In this document: positions 1 through 9,498 of the stretch, in pieces
Position numbering within the stretch: the first letter of the stretch is position 1
How the letters are laid out: the number at the start of each line of letters is the position of its first letter
From: Cupriavidus agavae
GTDB taxonomy: Bacteria > Pseudomonadota > Gammaproteobacteria > Burkholderiales > Burkholderiaceae
Reading direction: 5' to 3'
Assembly: GCF_004217045.1 (NCBI RefSeq)
Contig: NZ_SGXM01000003.1
Span: 310,001-374,000, forward strand
DNA: 64,000 nt
The notes under the pieces: generated by a model
Told to the model about the DNA's origin: nothing
Seen by the model: the letters and a program-made list of their open reading frames with translations, nothing else
Database searches by the model: none
Program-made: the position numbers and the translations under genes

Positions 1-1203
1 CTTCTGGCCCTCCTGGCAGGGGTGGCCGTGCAACCGGCTGCGCACGCGTTAGAGACGGCAATCCCCGGCTTCGACATCCGCGCAGAAACCACGCTGCAGG
101 GATTGGTTGCGGATGACCACTACGGAGCGGCGGCCGGACATGACCGATATTGGAACGCGGAGGTGCGTCTTGATGTGGCCGCCCGGTGCGTCGCCGACTG
201 GTGCGGCGGTGCGCGCGTGATGCTGAAGCCGAGAGTGCGCTACTTCAATTCGGACAGCGAACTTCCCGGCATCCCCGAGCCGAAGGCGTTCTCGTGGACC
301 GAGGCGTACGCGACGGGGCACGTCGCGGACGCGTTCACATGGCTGGCCGGCAAGCGCTACCTGGCCTGGGGGCCTGGCCTGCTTTACTCGCCGACAAACC
401 GGTTGTTTCCCGACAATGGCACGGCAACGCCGAGACGCGAGATCGCGGGAAAGTGGATGGGTATGGCGTCCTACTCGCCGACGCCATCGGCAACCGTCTC
501 CGGCCTGTTCGCGGACCCCTACATACAGGCGGCGCCCGGCGTAACGGGATCGGGCGGCTTCGGACTGCTGCATGCCGAGTACCAGTCCTCGGGCGTCCGG
601 CCCACGAGCGCCGGCGTGGTGGCCGGGGGCGGCGGTGCCTACCGTCCCTATGTGGGCGGCTACATCCAACACCTGCTGGACGACGCCTGGACGATTGGCG
701 CCGAATTCTCGGCATCGAACGGGTATGCACGGTCGTCGGGGAGCGGTCCGGTGCTGCGCGAGAACGACCGGCGCTGGATGGCCGACGCGCTGGTCAACCT
801 GCGATACGGCATGCGGTCCGGCGGCGAGCTTGGTGCGGAATACATCTACAACGGCTACCGGCTCGGGCAGCAAGCGATGCAACAGCCCTTGCTGGCTGCG
901 CAGCCTGCGGGAGGCGCCTGGCAGACCCGCAATCTTCCGCTTCATCCGCTGCCCGAGGGGCACTACCTCAATCTGCAGGCGCTGCTGCCCAACCTGTTCG
1001 GCGACCGCCGGTTCGGCGTTGTCTTCCGTACGCTGACCGGACTCGCGTCGGGCGGCAACCTGACCTTCCTCGAACTGTCGTTCAGTCCGCGCGACGACAT
1101 CACGGCCTTCCTGGGAATGACCCGCACGTTCGGCCCCGCCGACTCGCCACTGGTCAGGTCGCTCAGCCACGGCATCTATGCGGCTATCGAAATCTATCTC
1201 TAA
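1..1203 (+). CDS. Outer-membrane beta-barrel-like protein, 5' end outside window
   Basis: The frame is open from base 1, so the true start lies upstream. The first visible residues (LLALLAGVAV, then AHA) read like the end of a Sec signal peptide. The remaining ~380 residues show alternating polar and aromatic strands, many Gly/Asn turns and a WGPG motif at visible residues 123-126, as in capsule-assembly (Wzi-like) or other porin-like barrels; family assignment is uncertain. The stop is 16 bases before the ABC ATPase, so it is probably co-transcribed with the ABC/FtsX genes and may be their outer-membrane partner. That role is inferred from position only. Confidence 0.6.
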   Translation, partial: LLALLAGVAVQPAAHALETAIPGFDIRAETTLQGLVADDHYGAAAGHDRYWNAEVRLDVAARCVADWCGGARVMLKPRVRYFNSDSELPGIPEPKAFSWTEAYATGHVADAFTWLAGKRYLAWGPGLLYSPTNRLFPDNGTATPRREIAGKWMGMASYSPTPSATVSGLFADPYIQAAPGVTGSGGFGLLHAEYQSSGVRPTSAGVVAGGGGAYRPYVGGYIQHLLDDAWTIGAEFSASNGYARSSGSGPVLRENDRRWMADALVNLRYGMRSGGELGAEYIYNGYRLGQQAMQQPLLAAQPAGGAWQTRNLPLHPLPEGHYLNLQALLPNLFGDRRFGVVFRTLTGLASGGNLTFLELSFSPRDDITAFLGMTRTFGPADSPLVRSLSHGIYAAIEIYL

Positions 1204-1219
1204 CTGGGGAAATCTGGAA

Positions 1220-1921
1220 ATGGCGATCGTACAAGTGAGGGCGGTGACAAAGGTCTACCCCCTTGGGGACACCACGGTCAATGCGCTCGACGGCGTCGAT
1301 CTGACGGTCAGGGCAGGGGATTTCCTGGCGCTGACGGGACCGAGCGGAAGCGGCAAGTCGACGCTGCTGAACCTGATCTGCTGCCTCGACCTGCCGACGT
1401 CGGGCGACGTGTGCATTGACGGAGTCCGCACGACGGACCTTGGCGAGGCGGCACTGGACCAACTGCGAAGCCGGACGATCGGCATGATCTTCCAGTCGTT
1501 CAATCTCATCCCCGTGCTCAATGTGCAGGAAAACGTTGCCCTGCCGCTGCATTTGCACGGGATGGCAGCGAGCGAGCGCCGCGAGCGGGTGGCCGAGGCG
1601 ATTGCGGCGGTGGGGCTCACGCCCTTCGCATCGAGCCTGCCGGAGCGCCTGTCGGGCGGCCAGCGGCAACGCGTCGCCATTGCCCGGGCGCTGGTCACGG
1701 CGCCAAGGCTGATCCTGGCGGATGAACCCACCGCAAGCCTCGACAGCGCCAATGCCTTTGCGCTGATCGAACTGATGCAGTCGCTGAACCGGGACCACGG
1801 TGTGACTTTCCTCTTCTCGACCCACGACGACCGGCTGCTGCGCAATGTCCGCGATATCGTGAGGCTGCGGGATGGCCGCATCGAAACGGCCAGGCGGATG
1901 CCGGAGACGGAGCTGGCCTGA
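1220..1921 (+). CDS. ABC transporter ATP-binding protein (LolD/MacB type)
   Basis: This 233-residue ATPase energises an FtsX/MacB-type transporter at the inner membrane. Visible motifs are Walker A GPSGSGKST (residues 40-48), Q-loop Gln92, signature LSGGQ (144-148), Walker B LILADEP (164-170) and the H-loop STHD near 200. The ATG at 1220 was chosen over an in-frame ATG at 1178 because it starts at the usual position before the first strand and lies outside the preceding gene. Its TGA shares one base with the ATG of the next gene (TGATG), indicating translational coupling with the permease. LolD-like ATPases also serve lipid and metabolite exporters, so the substrate is unknown. Confidence 0.9.
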   Translation: MAIVQVRAVTKVYPLGDTTVNALDGVDLTVRAGDFLALTGPSGSGKSTLLNLICCLDLPTSGDVCIDGVRTTDLGEAALDQLRSRTIGMIFQSFNLIPVLNVQENVALPLHLHGMAASERRERVAEAIAAVGLTPFASSLPERLSGGQRQRVAIARALVTAPRLILADEPTASLDSANAFALIELMQSLNRDHGVTFLFSTHDDRLLRNVRDIVRLRDGRIETARRMPETELA

Positions 1922-3918
1922 TGCTCAAACTAGCGCTGAACAACCTGCGCCGGGATCGTCGGCGCACCGTGGCCACGATGGTGGCCCTCACCAGCGGACT
2001 GGTGGCCGTGCTGCTGTTCCTCGCGTACATGAGTTTCGTCGAGGCATCGATGGCCAGAGTGGTCATCCATGCGCAGGGCAACGGCCACGTCCAGGTCTAC
2101 CGGACCGGCGGCCAGGCCAATCTGGCAGCGTTCCCGGCCCGATATGCGCTCGATGCGGCCGACCAGGCGCGGATCCGGGAACTGGTCGCCACGGTTCCGG
2201 GCGTGCGCCGCGCCGGGGCTGACATGACCGGGGTGGGCATGGTCCAGCTCGACAACCGCAGCACGGTATTCCTGGCCAGTGGCATCGACCCGGAGTTCGA
2301 GGCCGCGTTGCGCGGCGAGGACGGCGAGGCCGTCGCGGCGCCAAAGGACCTCGCTTCGATCCGCATCACACCGCATATGGCGGATCGGATCGGAGCATCG
2401 GCGGGCGACGTCGTGCAACTGGCGGCAACGTCGTATGCGCAGCGTGCCAATGCGATGGACGCCGAAGTGCGCGATACCTCGTATTCCACTGGCATCGAGG
2501 CCATCGAGAGCAAGGGGCTGCGCATGCCGTTGGCCGACATGCAGTCGCTCTACGACACCGAAGCCGTCTCGCGAATGATCGTCCAGGTTGACGACCGGGC
2601 CGACACAGATCGGGTCGCGGCTCACCTGACGCAGGCGCTGGAAGCCGCCAAGCCGGGGCGGTTCGACGTGACGACGTGGCGGAGCCCCCACGTGGGGCAG
2701 CTCTACAACAGCTTCATGGGGTTCTTCAACATGCTGTTTGCATTCGCAGGGGTTGTGATTGCCTTGGTGGCCGTGGCCACCGTCCAGCACACGGTGGCCA
2801 TGAACATCGAGGACCGGATGAAGGAAGTGGCGACGCTGCGGGCCATTGGCTACCCGCGCGCCAGGATCGTCGCGATGTTCGTGATCGAGACGGCGGTGAC
2901 GGCGCTGGCGGTCGCGCTCCTCGCCGTGCTGCTGGCGTGGGCGGTGCGTGCGGGGATAGCGGCCGCTGGTGTCACGACCTCGCTGCCGCGCGTGGCGCAG
3001 CGCGTTCCGCTGGTGCTGCAACTGACTGCGGTCGAAACCTTCACCGTGGTCGTGGGGGCCTGCGTACTGATCGTCCTCTCCAGCGCACTGACGACGTGGC
3101 GTCGCCTGCGGCGCTCGGTGCGGTTCGGAGGGCAGCGCAGTCATTCGCTGTCACGCGTGCTCGCTGGCGGTGTCGCGGCGCTGGCCGGCTTCGTCTGGTT
3201 TCCCGTGCCCCCCGCCGCCGCCGCGGATGCCATGCCCGACGTGGAAACCATGCGGCAATGGCTGAAGCAGGCGGACATGGCGCGCGGCGGATTCGCCAAC
3301 CTCTCGTGGGACGTGGCCGTTCACTCGGAGGATCCCGCCGGCAACACCGACACCGAGTACGCGGTCCAGGTGCGCGACGGCGATGCGTTGATCCGCACGA
3401 CGGCGCCGCGCCGGTATCAGGGCGAAAGGATACTGATTGCCTCTCATGCCATGTGGTACACGAAGCCCGGCCTGCGGCGGCCGATCAGCGTGAGCCCGCA
3501 GCAGAGGCTGGTCGGGGAGGCGGCCAACGGCGACATCGCGGCCACCCAATACGCGCGCGACTATGTGCCCGAGTACGGCGGGGTAGTGTCCGTGGACGGG
3601 CGGGACTGCCACAAGCTCGTGCTGAAGGCGACGCACAAGGCGGTGACGTATGCCGGCATCGTCTACTACCTGGAGACGTCGACCCTGCTTGGCATCAAGG
3701 CCGATTTCATGACGGCGGCCGGCGATGTGTTCAAGACCGCCGCGTTCGAGTACGGCAATACCGTCATCCATGCGGGAAAGCGGCATCCGTTCGTTTCCAG
3801 CATGACGATCGCGAACGCCGCATTCCCCGACCGGTTCAGCCGCCTGGTCTATCGCGATGTCACGGCGGCCAGCCATCCGGCCACGGCGTTTTCGCGCGAT
3901 CAGCTCACGTCGATGTAG
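1921..3918 (+). CDS. FtsX-type ABC permease fused to a LolA-like (outer-membrane lipoprotein-sorting) domain
   Basis: This is a 665-residue protein. Residues 1-400 are a MacB/FtsX permease: one membrane segment near 20-42, a large periplasmic domain, then three segments near 265-285, 320-348 and 374-396. A second hydrophobic, signal-like stretch (about 413-437, ending PPAAAADA) follows with no stop codon. Residues 440-665 resemble outer-membrane lipoprotein-sorting/LolA-like proteins, which are normally separate gene products. Either this is a true fusion or the second part starts at an internal GTG (3157); a GGAGG at 3127-3131 is rather far from that codon. The architecture suggests a lipid-like cargo handed from inner to outer membrane. 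The substrate is unknown. Confidence 0.8.
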   Translation: MLKLALNNLRRDRRRTVATMVALTSGLVAVLLFLAYMSFVEASMARVVIHAQGNGHVQVYRTGGQANLAAFPARYALDAADQARIRELVATVPGVRRAGADMTGVGMVQLDNRSTVFLASGIDPEFEAALRGEDGEAVAAPKDLASIRITPHMADRIGASAGDVVQLAATSYAQRANAMDAEVRDTSYSTGIEAIESKGLRMPLADMQSLYDTEAVSRMIVQVDDRADTDRVAAHLTQALEAAKPGRFDVTTWRSPHVGQLYNSFMGFFNMLFAFAGVVIALVAVATVQHTVAMNIEDRMKEVATLRAIGYPRARIVAMFVIETAVTALAVALLAVLLAWAVRAGIAAAGVTTSLPRVAQRVPLVLQLTAVETFTVVVGACVLIVLSSALTTWRRLRRSVRFGGQRSHSLSRVLAGGVAALAGFVWFPVPPAAAADAMPDVETMRQWLKQADMARGGFANLSWDVAVHSEDPAGNTDTEYAVQVRDGDALIRTTAPRRYQGERILIASHAMWYTKPGLRRPISVSPQQRLVGEAANGDIAATQYARDYVPEYGGVVSVDGRDCHKLVLKATHKAVTYAGIVYYLETSTLLGIKADFMTAAGDVFKTAAFEYGNTVIHAGKRHPFVSSMTIANAAFPDRFSRLVYRDVTAASHPATAFSRDQLTSM

Positions 3919-3945
3919 GCGGCCCCGGAACCAAGGAGAGCAACG

Positions 3946-5265
3946 ATGCGGGAAAAACTGTTGATGTCCCTGTCCGCCCGCAATGTCTGGCGGCACGGAC
4001 GACGCTCGGCCGGCACATTCGCCATCATGCTGGTATCGGTGCTGGCGCTGGACGTCCTGTTCGGCTACGTGGCGGCAAACCTGCAGTTGACGCAGGATGC
4101 CTTCATGCGCTGGGGGGCGCGCGGCCATCTGGTGATCGAAAGGCCGGTTTCGCCACTGGCTGAACGATTCGAGGGTGTGGGGCAGCATCTTATCGAGCCG
4201 CCGGCGCAGCGCGCCATCGAGAGCATTCTCGCGGACGAGGGCGCCGTGGCGGCCTATTCGCGCTCGCTGGGGGTGACCGGCATGATCACGAGCGCGGGCG
4301 TGACGGGAATCTTCGAGGGTGTGGGTTATGACGCCGACGCCGTGCGCCGGATCAAGGGGCCGGCCTACGAGTATGACGTCGTGGCGGGGCAGCCGCTCTG
4401 GATGACGGCCAATGCAGATGCCGTGGTGCTCGGCCAGGGGCTCGCCGGCATGCTCGGCTGCAATGTGCCACAGGAGGGATTCGCACCGCTGCGTGTGGGC
4501 GAGTCGCCCGCCGAGCGGCGCTTCTCTTGCCCGCCGGGTCCGGTGCAGTTGTCGACGGTGACCGAGCACACTGGCTATGTCAACGCGACGCAGCTGAAGA
4601 CGACCGGCGTGATGGACTGGGGCATCAAGGAGGTCAACGACCGGCTGGTGGTGCTTCCGCTGGCGACGGCGCAGCGCCTGCTGGACACCGGGGACGTGTC
4701 CGAGTACCGCGTGCTGCTGCACCCCGGAGCCGACATGCCGGCCGCGCAGCGCCGCATCGTCGAGGCATTCCGGGGTTCCGGGATCGATGCCAGCGTGTTC
4801 CGCTGGTCGGATCGCGCCACTTTCTACCATGAGGTGCGCGGCGTACTGCTCTCGTTCTTCGGATTCGTGCTGGCGGTGGCCTCGATCGTCTCCTTCACCA
4901 GCCTGCTCAATGCCAGCTACATGAACGTCATGCGCCGCAAACGCGAGCTTGCCACGCTGCGCAGCGTGGGCTATTCGCGCGGCTTCGTCTCGGCCATGAC
5001 GGCGCTGGAGAACGTCTGGCTGGCAGCGGCGGCGGCAGTGGGCGGAACGCTTGGCGCGCTGGCCGTGACGTACGGCGTGCGGCAGGCGGGCTGGATGTGG
5101 ACGCCGCCCGGGTCCAGCAACGCCGTCCCGGTCACCATCGCATGGGTGCCGACGACCTACGCCGTGGTCTTTGCCGGTCTGGTGCTGCTGGCGATCCTGG
5201 CAAGCTGGATTCCCACGCGCCGCATTCTGGCCGCGCCCATCCGGAGCGCGCTCACCGATATCTGA
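3946..5265 (+). CDS. FtsX/MacB-type ABC transporter permease
   Basis: This 439-residue permease has one N-terminal membrane segment (about 22-44), a periplasmic MacB-PCD-like domain, and three C-terminal segments in the FtsX region (from about residue 295), with the typical RRKRELATLRSVGYSR cytoplasmic loop between the first two. It is probably the partner half-transporter of the fused permease upstream and shares its ATPase. The start at 3946 is supported by AAGGAG at 3933-3938. The gap to the upstream stop is 27 bases and the aldolase gene follows closely, so transport and biosynthesis genes look like one operon. Confidence 0.85.
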   Translation: MREKLLMSLSARNVWRHGRRSAGTFAIMLVSVLALDVLFGYVAANLQLTQDAFMRWGARGHLVIERPVSPLAERFEGVGQHLIEPPAQRAIESILADEGAVAAYSRSLGVTGMITSAGVTGIFEGVGYDADAVRRIKGPAYEYDVVAGQPLWMTANADAVVLGQGLAGMLGCNVPQEGFAPLRVGESPAERRFSCPPGPVQLSTVTEHTGYVNATQLKTTGVMDWGIKEVNDRLVVLPLATAQRLLDTGDVSEYRVLLHPGADMPAAQRRIVEAFRGSGIDASVFRWSDRATFYHEVRGVLLSFFGFVLAVASIVSFTSLLNASYMNVMRRKRELATLRSVGYSRGFVSAMTALENVWLAAAAAVGGTLGALAVTYGVRQAGWMWTPPGSSNAVPVTIAWVPTTYAVVFAGLVLLAILASWIPTRRILAAPIRSALTDI

Positions 5266-5294
5266 AGTTGTTGCACTCCCCCAAGGACAATGCC

Positions 5295-6152
5295 ATGACT
5301 GACAATGCACGCGCGCGACGCTGGTCGCGATTCCTCGATCCCGCGAGCGGCCTCGCGCTGATCGTCCCGATGGACCACGGCCTCACGCTGGGCCCGGTTC
5401 GCGGCCTGGAACGCCTGGAGACGATATCCCGCTGGCTCACGCCGGAACTGGTCACAGGCGTTGTCCTGCACAAGGGCCTGGCCGAGCGCTTCGGGCTGGA
5501 CATCGCCGGATGCGGGATGATGGTCCATCTGAACGGTGCGCTGGCGCTGGATGAGGAGCCAGACCGCAAGGTGCTGCTGACGAGCGTGGAGGCCGCGGTG
5601 CGGCTCGGCGCGGACGCGGTATCGGTACAGACCAATTTCTCCGCGCACACCGCGGCGCACAATCTGAGGCTGATCGGCGAGGCCGTGGAGCAGGCGCATC
5701 TGTACGGCCTGCCGCTGATGGCGATGGTCTACGACAGGATGGACGGGCGGCCCGAGGACGGCATCGCGCGCATGCGGCATTTCATGCGTGCCGCCGTCGA
5801 ACTGGGGGCTGACGTGCTCAAGATCTGCGCGCCGGGCGATCCGGAACGGCTTGGCGAGTTGCTGGACGGCATCCAGACGCATACGCCCGTGGTGCTGGCC
5901 GGTGGCGCGATGATGCCGGACGAGACGCTGATCGCGCTGGCACATGGCGTCGTTGCGTGCGGCGGGGCCGGGCTGTGCGCGGGCCGGAACGTGTTCCAGC
6001 GAGACGATCCACCGGCCATCCTGCGCCGGCTGGCGCAGGTCCTTCGCTCGGGCGGGACGGATGAAGCCGAAGGCGCGGCGATGCATCTGCCGTACGCAGC
6101 GCGAACGTCTGCCCGCAGCGCGCAGGCCAGCCGGCAGCAGGCAACGATATGA
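5295..6152 (+). CDS. DhnA-type class I aldolase (ADH synthase / GriI-like)
   Basis: This 285-residue TIM-barrel aldolase belongs to the DhnA/LsrF/2-amino-3,7-dideoxyheptulosonate synthase group. Visible active-site elements are the PMDHG motif with Asp27, Tyr146 (VYDRMDG) and the Schiff-base candidate Lys176 (DVLKIC). Known members include GriI, which joins aspartate semialdehyde to a triose phosphate on the way to 3-amino-4-hydroxybenzoate, and archaeal enzymes making aromatic precursors. The ATG at 5295 has AAGGA at 5283-5287. The gene overlaps the acid ligase by 4 bases, which fits synthesis followed by activation of an aromatic acid. No GriH-like partner is in the window, so it may lie upstream or be absent. 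Confidence 0.75.
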   Translation: MTDNARARRWSRFLDPASGLALIVPMDHGLTLGPVRGLERLETISRWLTPELVTGVVLHKGLAERFGLDIAGCGMMVHLNGALALDEEPDRKVLLTSVEAAVRLGADAVSVQTNFSAHTAAHNLRLIGEAVEQAHLYGLPLMAMVYDRMDGRPEDGIARMRHFMRAAVELGADVLKICAPGDPERLGELLDGIQTHTPVVLAGGAMMPDETLIALAHGVVACGGAGLCAGRNVFQRDDPPAILRRLAQVLRSGGTDEAEGAAMHLPYAARTSARSAQASRQQATI

Positions 6153-7690
6153 GCGCAGACCGTCATGCTTCGCTGAACTGCGCCGACTGGATGGTGGACC
6201 GCCACGTCAGGGGTGGCCACGGAGATCGCGTGGCGCTCGTCGAGTGCGGCGCCAACGGACGCCGTGAGCTGACCTATGGCCAGTTACTGGCCGGAAGCCT
6301 GCGCATGGCCGATCTGTTTGGTGCGGTAGCCCTGCGGCGCGCCGAACCGATGCGGGTGGCGATCGTGGGCGGCAGCACGCTCGAAACCGTATGTGCCTGG
6401 CTGGGCGCCATGAGGGCGGGATGCTTGCCATGTGTGATGCACCCCGGCCTGGGCGCGGATGCCCACGCCAGGCTGGTTGCCGATTTCCGGCCCGATGCCA
6501 TATTCCGGGACCGCACTGGCCCGGCCGGGGCCGGCGTTGAATTGGGCGAGATCTGCCCTGCGGACGCGCTGTCGCCGACCCCGGCGACGCAGACGCCCGC
6601 GCTGGCCGTGGCACGGGATGATCCCGCCTTCTGCCTGGCGTCCTCGGGATCGACCGGCAGCGCGAAGCTGTGCGTGCATGCGCACGGTGCCATCCCGGGA
6701 TTCGATTCCCATGTCACGCGCCCGCTCTGGCAGATGCACGCCGATGATGTCGTGCTAGGTAGCAGTGGTCCCTATTTCTCGTTTGGGTTGCAGGGCATCC
6801 ATACCGCGCTGTCACTGGGCGCGCGGGCCGTGCTGCTGCCCGAATGGGCGCGCCACGAGGCTTTCCTGGAAACTATCGAGCGCGAGGCCGTCACGGTTTT
6901 CCTGGCGGTCCCCACGCTGTACCACCTGCTGATGACGCGCGCGAGCCGCCGGTACACCCTTGGCTCGCTGCGGCTTTGCCTGTCGGCGGGTGAGCGTCTG
7001 CCCGACGTGATCCGGACCCGCTGGGCCGCCTTTGCCGGGGCACCGCTGGTTGATTCGATCGGGACGACCGAGAGCTTTCTGCCGTACTTCACCGAACTGC
7101 CCGGGCAGGGGCCGGGCCTGCGGGAGACGTCGGCGTTCCGTTACGCCTACGCCATCGCCGATCGTGCGGCAGGGGATACGTCGGCGATGACCGTGTCGCT
7201 GGCCGGGCCGCTGATGATGCTCGGATATCTCGAACCGGACGCCGAACTGTGCCGGTTGCGGCAGTCGCCGTGGTTGGCCACTGGCGACTTGTTCACCAGT
7301 GCGGCGAACGGGTGGTCGTTTCTCTCCCGGCACAGCGAGCGCGTCAAGATTGCCGGGCACTGGGTCTCTCCGCAGGACCTGGAAAGCTTCCTGCTGACCG
7401 ACGAGCGGGTGCTCCAGGTGGCGGCCGTTCCCGTGACCACGGAGGAGGGCTTGCAGCGGTTGCGAGCCTTCATTGTGCTGGGCGATGCGCACCGGGACGG
7501 GGATGCCGTGGTGGCGGCGCTGATGCGCCGCATGCGGGACGCGTTGCAGCCGCATGCGTTGCGGCCGGATCGCATCGAGATCGTGCCGGGATTGGCCAGT
7601 TCTCCCAACGGCAAGCTCCGTCGCGGCGAACTGGCCGCTGCCGTGGCAGGGCGCCAATTGGGCGCGCAGCGGGGCGTGGTCCCGATCTGA
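6149..7690 (+). CDS. AMP-forming acyl/aryl-acid ligase
   Basis: This 513-residue member of the ANL superfamily activates a carboxylic acid with ATP. Visible motifs are the P-loop SSGSTGSAK (165-173), the A5-like IGTTES, the ATGDLF motif and the hinge RVKIAGHWVSPQDLES, followed by PNGKLRRG carrying the C-terminal catalytic Lys. The closest general look is to benzoate-CoA-ligase-like enzymes; the substrate cannot be read from sequence. The ATG lies inside the stop region of the aldolase gene (ATGA overlap), so the two are coupled. It is the last gene of the left block; the next gene, dapF, runs toward it on the other strand, 27 bases away. Confidence 0.8.
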   Translation: MSADRHASLNCADWMVDRHVRGGHGDRVALVECGANGRRELTYGQLLAGSLRMADLFGAVALRRAEPMRVAIVGGSTLETVCAWLGAMRAGCLPCVMHPGLGADAHARLVADFRPDAIFRDRTGPAGAGVELGEICPADALSPTPATQTPALAVARDDPAFCLASSGSTGSAKLCVHAHGAIPGFDSHVTRPLWQMHADDVVLGSSGPYFSFGLQGIHTALSLGARAVLLPEWARHEAFLETIEREAVTVFLAVPTLYHLLMTRASRRYTLGSLRLCLSAGERLPDVIRTRWAAFAGAPLVDSIGTTESFLPYFTELPGQGPGLRETSAFRYAYAIADRAAGDTSAMTVSLAGPLMMLGYLEPDAELCRLRQSPWLATGDLFTSAANGWSFLSRHSERVKIAGHWVSPQDLESFLLTDERVLQVAAVPVTTEEGLQRLRAFIVLGDAHRDGDAVVAALMRRMRDALQPHALRPDRIEIVPGLASSPNGKLRRGELAAAVAGRQLGAQRGVVPI

Positions 7691-7717
7691 TCGGCGGCCT
7701 GGATCGGGTAAGGACGC

Positions 7718-8590
7718 TCAGCCGGCCGTCTTCAGCAGAGCCAGGTCAATCGACCCTTCGAAAACGGTGGTGGCAGGGCCGGTCATCTGCACTGGCTGGC
7801 CGGCGCCATCCCAGGCGATCGTCAGGTCGCCGCCATGGGTGTGGACCTTGACCGGCGACTCAAGCAGGCCGCGCCGGATACCGGCGACCACGGCCGCGCA
7901 GGCGCCGGTGCCGCACGCCAGCGTCTCGCCGGCGCCGCGTTCGAACACGCGCAGCCGGATGGTCTGGCGATCCACCACCTGCATGAAGCCGGCGTTGACG
8001 CGGTTGGGGAAGGTCTTGTGGTGCTCGATCACCGGGCCGTCCTGCAGCACCGGGAACTGCTCGACATCGTCCACGACCTGAACGGCATGCGGATTGCCCA
8101 TCGAGACGGGCGAGATCCAGGCGGTGCGGCCATTGATTTCGAGGCCGAAGAGGGTGTCGCTGCCCTCGCCGCGCGTGGGCAGGCCCTCGGCGACGAACGG
8201 TACGCGCGCCGGCTCCAGCTCGGGCGCGCCCATGTCCACGGTCACCTGGCCGTCGTCCTGCAGCGTCAGCGTGATCACGCCGTTCATGACCTCCACGCGT
8301 ACGGTGCGCTTGTCGGTCATGCCCTTGTCGGTCACGAAGCGCACGAAGCAGCGCGCGCCGTTGCCGCAGTGCTCTACCTCGCCGCCGTCATTGTTGAAGA
8401 TGCGGTAGCGGAAATCGACGTCGGGGCGATCGGATTTCTCGACGATCAGGATCTGGTCCGCGCCGATGCCGAAGTGCCGGCTCGCCAGCGCGCGCCACTG
8501 GGCGTCCGTCAGGTCGAGCCGCTGGTGGATGCCGTCGAGCACGATGAAATCGTTGCCCGCGCCATGCATTTTGGTGAACTGGAGTTTCAT
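7718..8590 (-). CDS. dapF: Diaminopimelate epimerase
   Basis: DapF interconverts LL- and meso-diaminopimelate for lysine and peptidoglycan synthesis without a cofactor. The two catalytic cysteines are visible: Cys75 in EHCGNGAR and Cys226 in LACGTGAC. The protein starts [15 protein letters not shown], the usual N-terminus, so the ATG at 8590 is preferred over one three codons upstream (8599). Length (290 residues) is slightly above the family norm. The preceding lipid A acyltransferase gene ends 14 bases upstream, so dapF is probably the last gene of that envelope operon. Confidence 0.95.
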   Translation of the reverse strand: MKLQFTKMHGAGNDFIVLDGIHQRLDLTDAQWRALASRHFGIGADQILIVEKSDRPDVDFRYRIFNNDGGEVEHCGNGARCFVRFVTDKGMTDKRTVRVEVMNGVITLTLQDDGQVTVDMGAPELEPARVPFVAEGLPTRGEGSDTLFGLEINGRTAWISPVSMGNPHAVQVVDDVEQFPVLQDGPVIEHHKTFPNRVNAGFMQVVDRQTIRLRVFERGAGETLACGTGACAAVVAGIRRGLLESPVKVHTHGGDLTIAWDGAGQPVQMTGPATTVFEGSIDLALLKTAG

Positions 8591-8604
8591 GCTCGGCATT
8601 GTAA

Positions 8605-9498
8605 TCAGTAGATGTCGGGTTCGCCGGGCGGCCGGTGCTTGAAGCGCTTGTGCACCCAGTAATAGTCCGCCACGCGCGGCCGCACCGCGTCTTCGAAGAA
8701 CTGGTTCATGCGCCGCGTGTCTTCGGTCACGGTCTCGCCGGGATAGTTGTCCCAGGGCGGCAGGATGTGCAGTACGTAGCCCTTGTAGTCGGGCAACTGC
8801 TCGGTATAGATCGGCACCACGCGGGCGCCGGACGCGCGGGACAGCCGCGACACGGCGGTCAGCGTCAGCGCCGGCACGCCGAAGAACGGGATGAACTCGG
8901 AGTCGCGCGGGCCGAAATCCATGTCGGAGATCAACTGCAGGGCCTCCCCCTGCTTGAGCACGCGCAGGATGTTCCGGGCGCTGTCATTGCGCGAGATCAT
9001 GTTGGCGCCGAAGCGGCCGCGCGCCACCTTCAGGAAATCGTCAAACAGCGCGTTCTTCTGCACCGTGTACAGCGAGGCGCCCGAGCGTCCCACGTTGTCG
9101 CGCAGGTACATGGTCAGGCGGATGGCGCCTGCCTCCAGGCCGGACAGATGCGGCGTGACCAGGATGTGCGGCGTGCCGTCGAGCGCGGGCAGGTTGGCCT
9201 GGTCGTCGATCTGCACGAGCCGGCGCATCTTTTCCTCGCCGCAGGTCCAGAAGATGCCGCCCTCGGCGAAGCTGCGGAACACCTTGCGGAAGGTCTCGCG
9301 CGACATCGCGTCGATCTCGGCATCGGACTTTTCCGGAAAGCACAGGCGCAGGTTGGCGCGCACGACCTCGCGGCGCGAACTGGGAATGCGGTACAGCAGG
9401 CTGCCCAGCGCCTCGCCGAAACGGGCCACGAAGGGGTAGGGAAGCTTGCCCAGCACGGTCAGCAGGCCGATGCCGAGCCAGGTGAAGAAGCGGCTCAT
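8605..9498 (-). CDS. Lipid A acyltransferase (LpxL/LpxM-HtrB family), second copy
   Basis: This is a 297-residue inner-membrane acyltransferase of the lauroyl/myristoyl transferase family, which adds secondary acyl chains to Kdo-lipid A. The N-terminus ([17 protein letters not shown]) is a single membrane anchor, and the catalytic HX4E motif is present (PHLSGLEAG). The ATG at 9498 overlaps the TGA of the upstream paralogue by 4 bases, so the two are translationally coupled. The pair probably acylates different positions, but which protein is LpxL and which LpxM cannot be told from the window. Confidence 0.88.
   Translation of the reverse strand: MSRFFTWLGIGLLTVLGKLPYPFVARFGEALGSLLYRIPSSRREVVRANLRLCFPEKSDAEIDAMSRETFRKVFRSFAEGGIFWTCGEEKMRRLVQIDDQANLPALDGTPHILVTPHLSGLEAGAIRLTMYLRDNVGRSGASLYTVQKNALFDDFLKVARGRFGANMISRNDSARNILRVLKQGEALQLISDMDFGPRDSEFIPFFGVPALTLTAVSRLSRASGARVVPIYTEQLPDYKGYVLHILPPWDNYPGETVTEDTRRMNQFFEDAVRPRVADYYWVHKRFKHRPPGEPDIY

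Noticed and set aside
3151..5310. Long minus-strand frame (about 719 codons) opposite the permease genes
   Set aside because: It is the antisense of well-supported FtsX genes and its translation is rich in His, Arg and Gly with no family content; such frames are common in GC-rich DNA.
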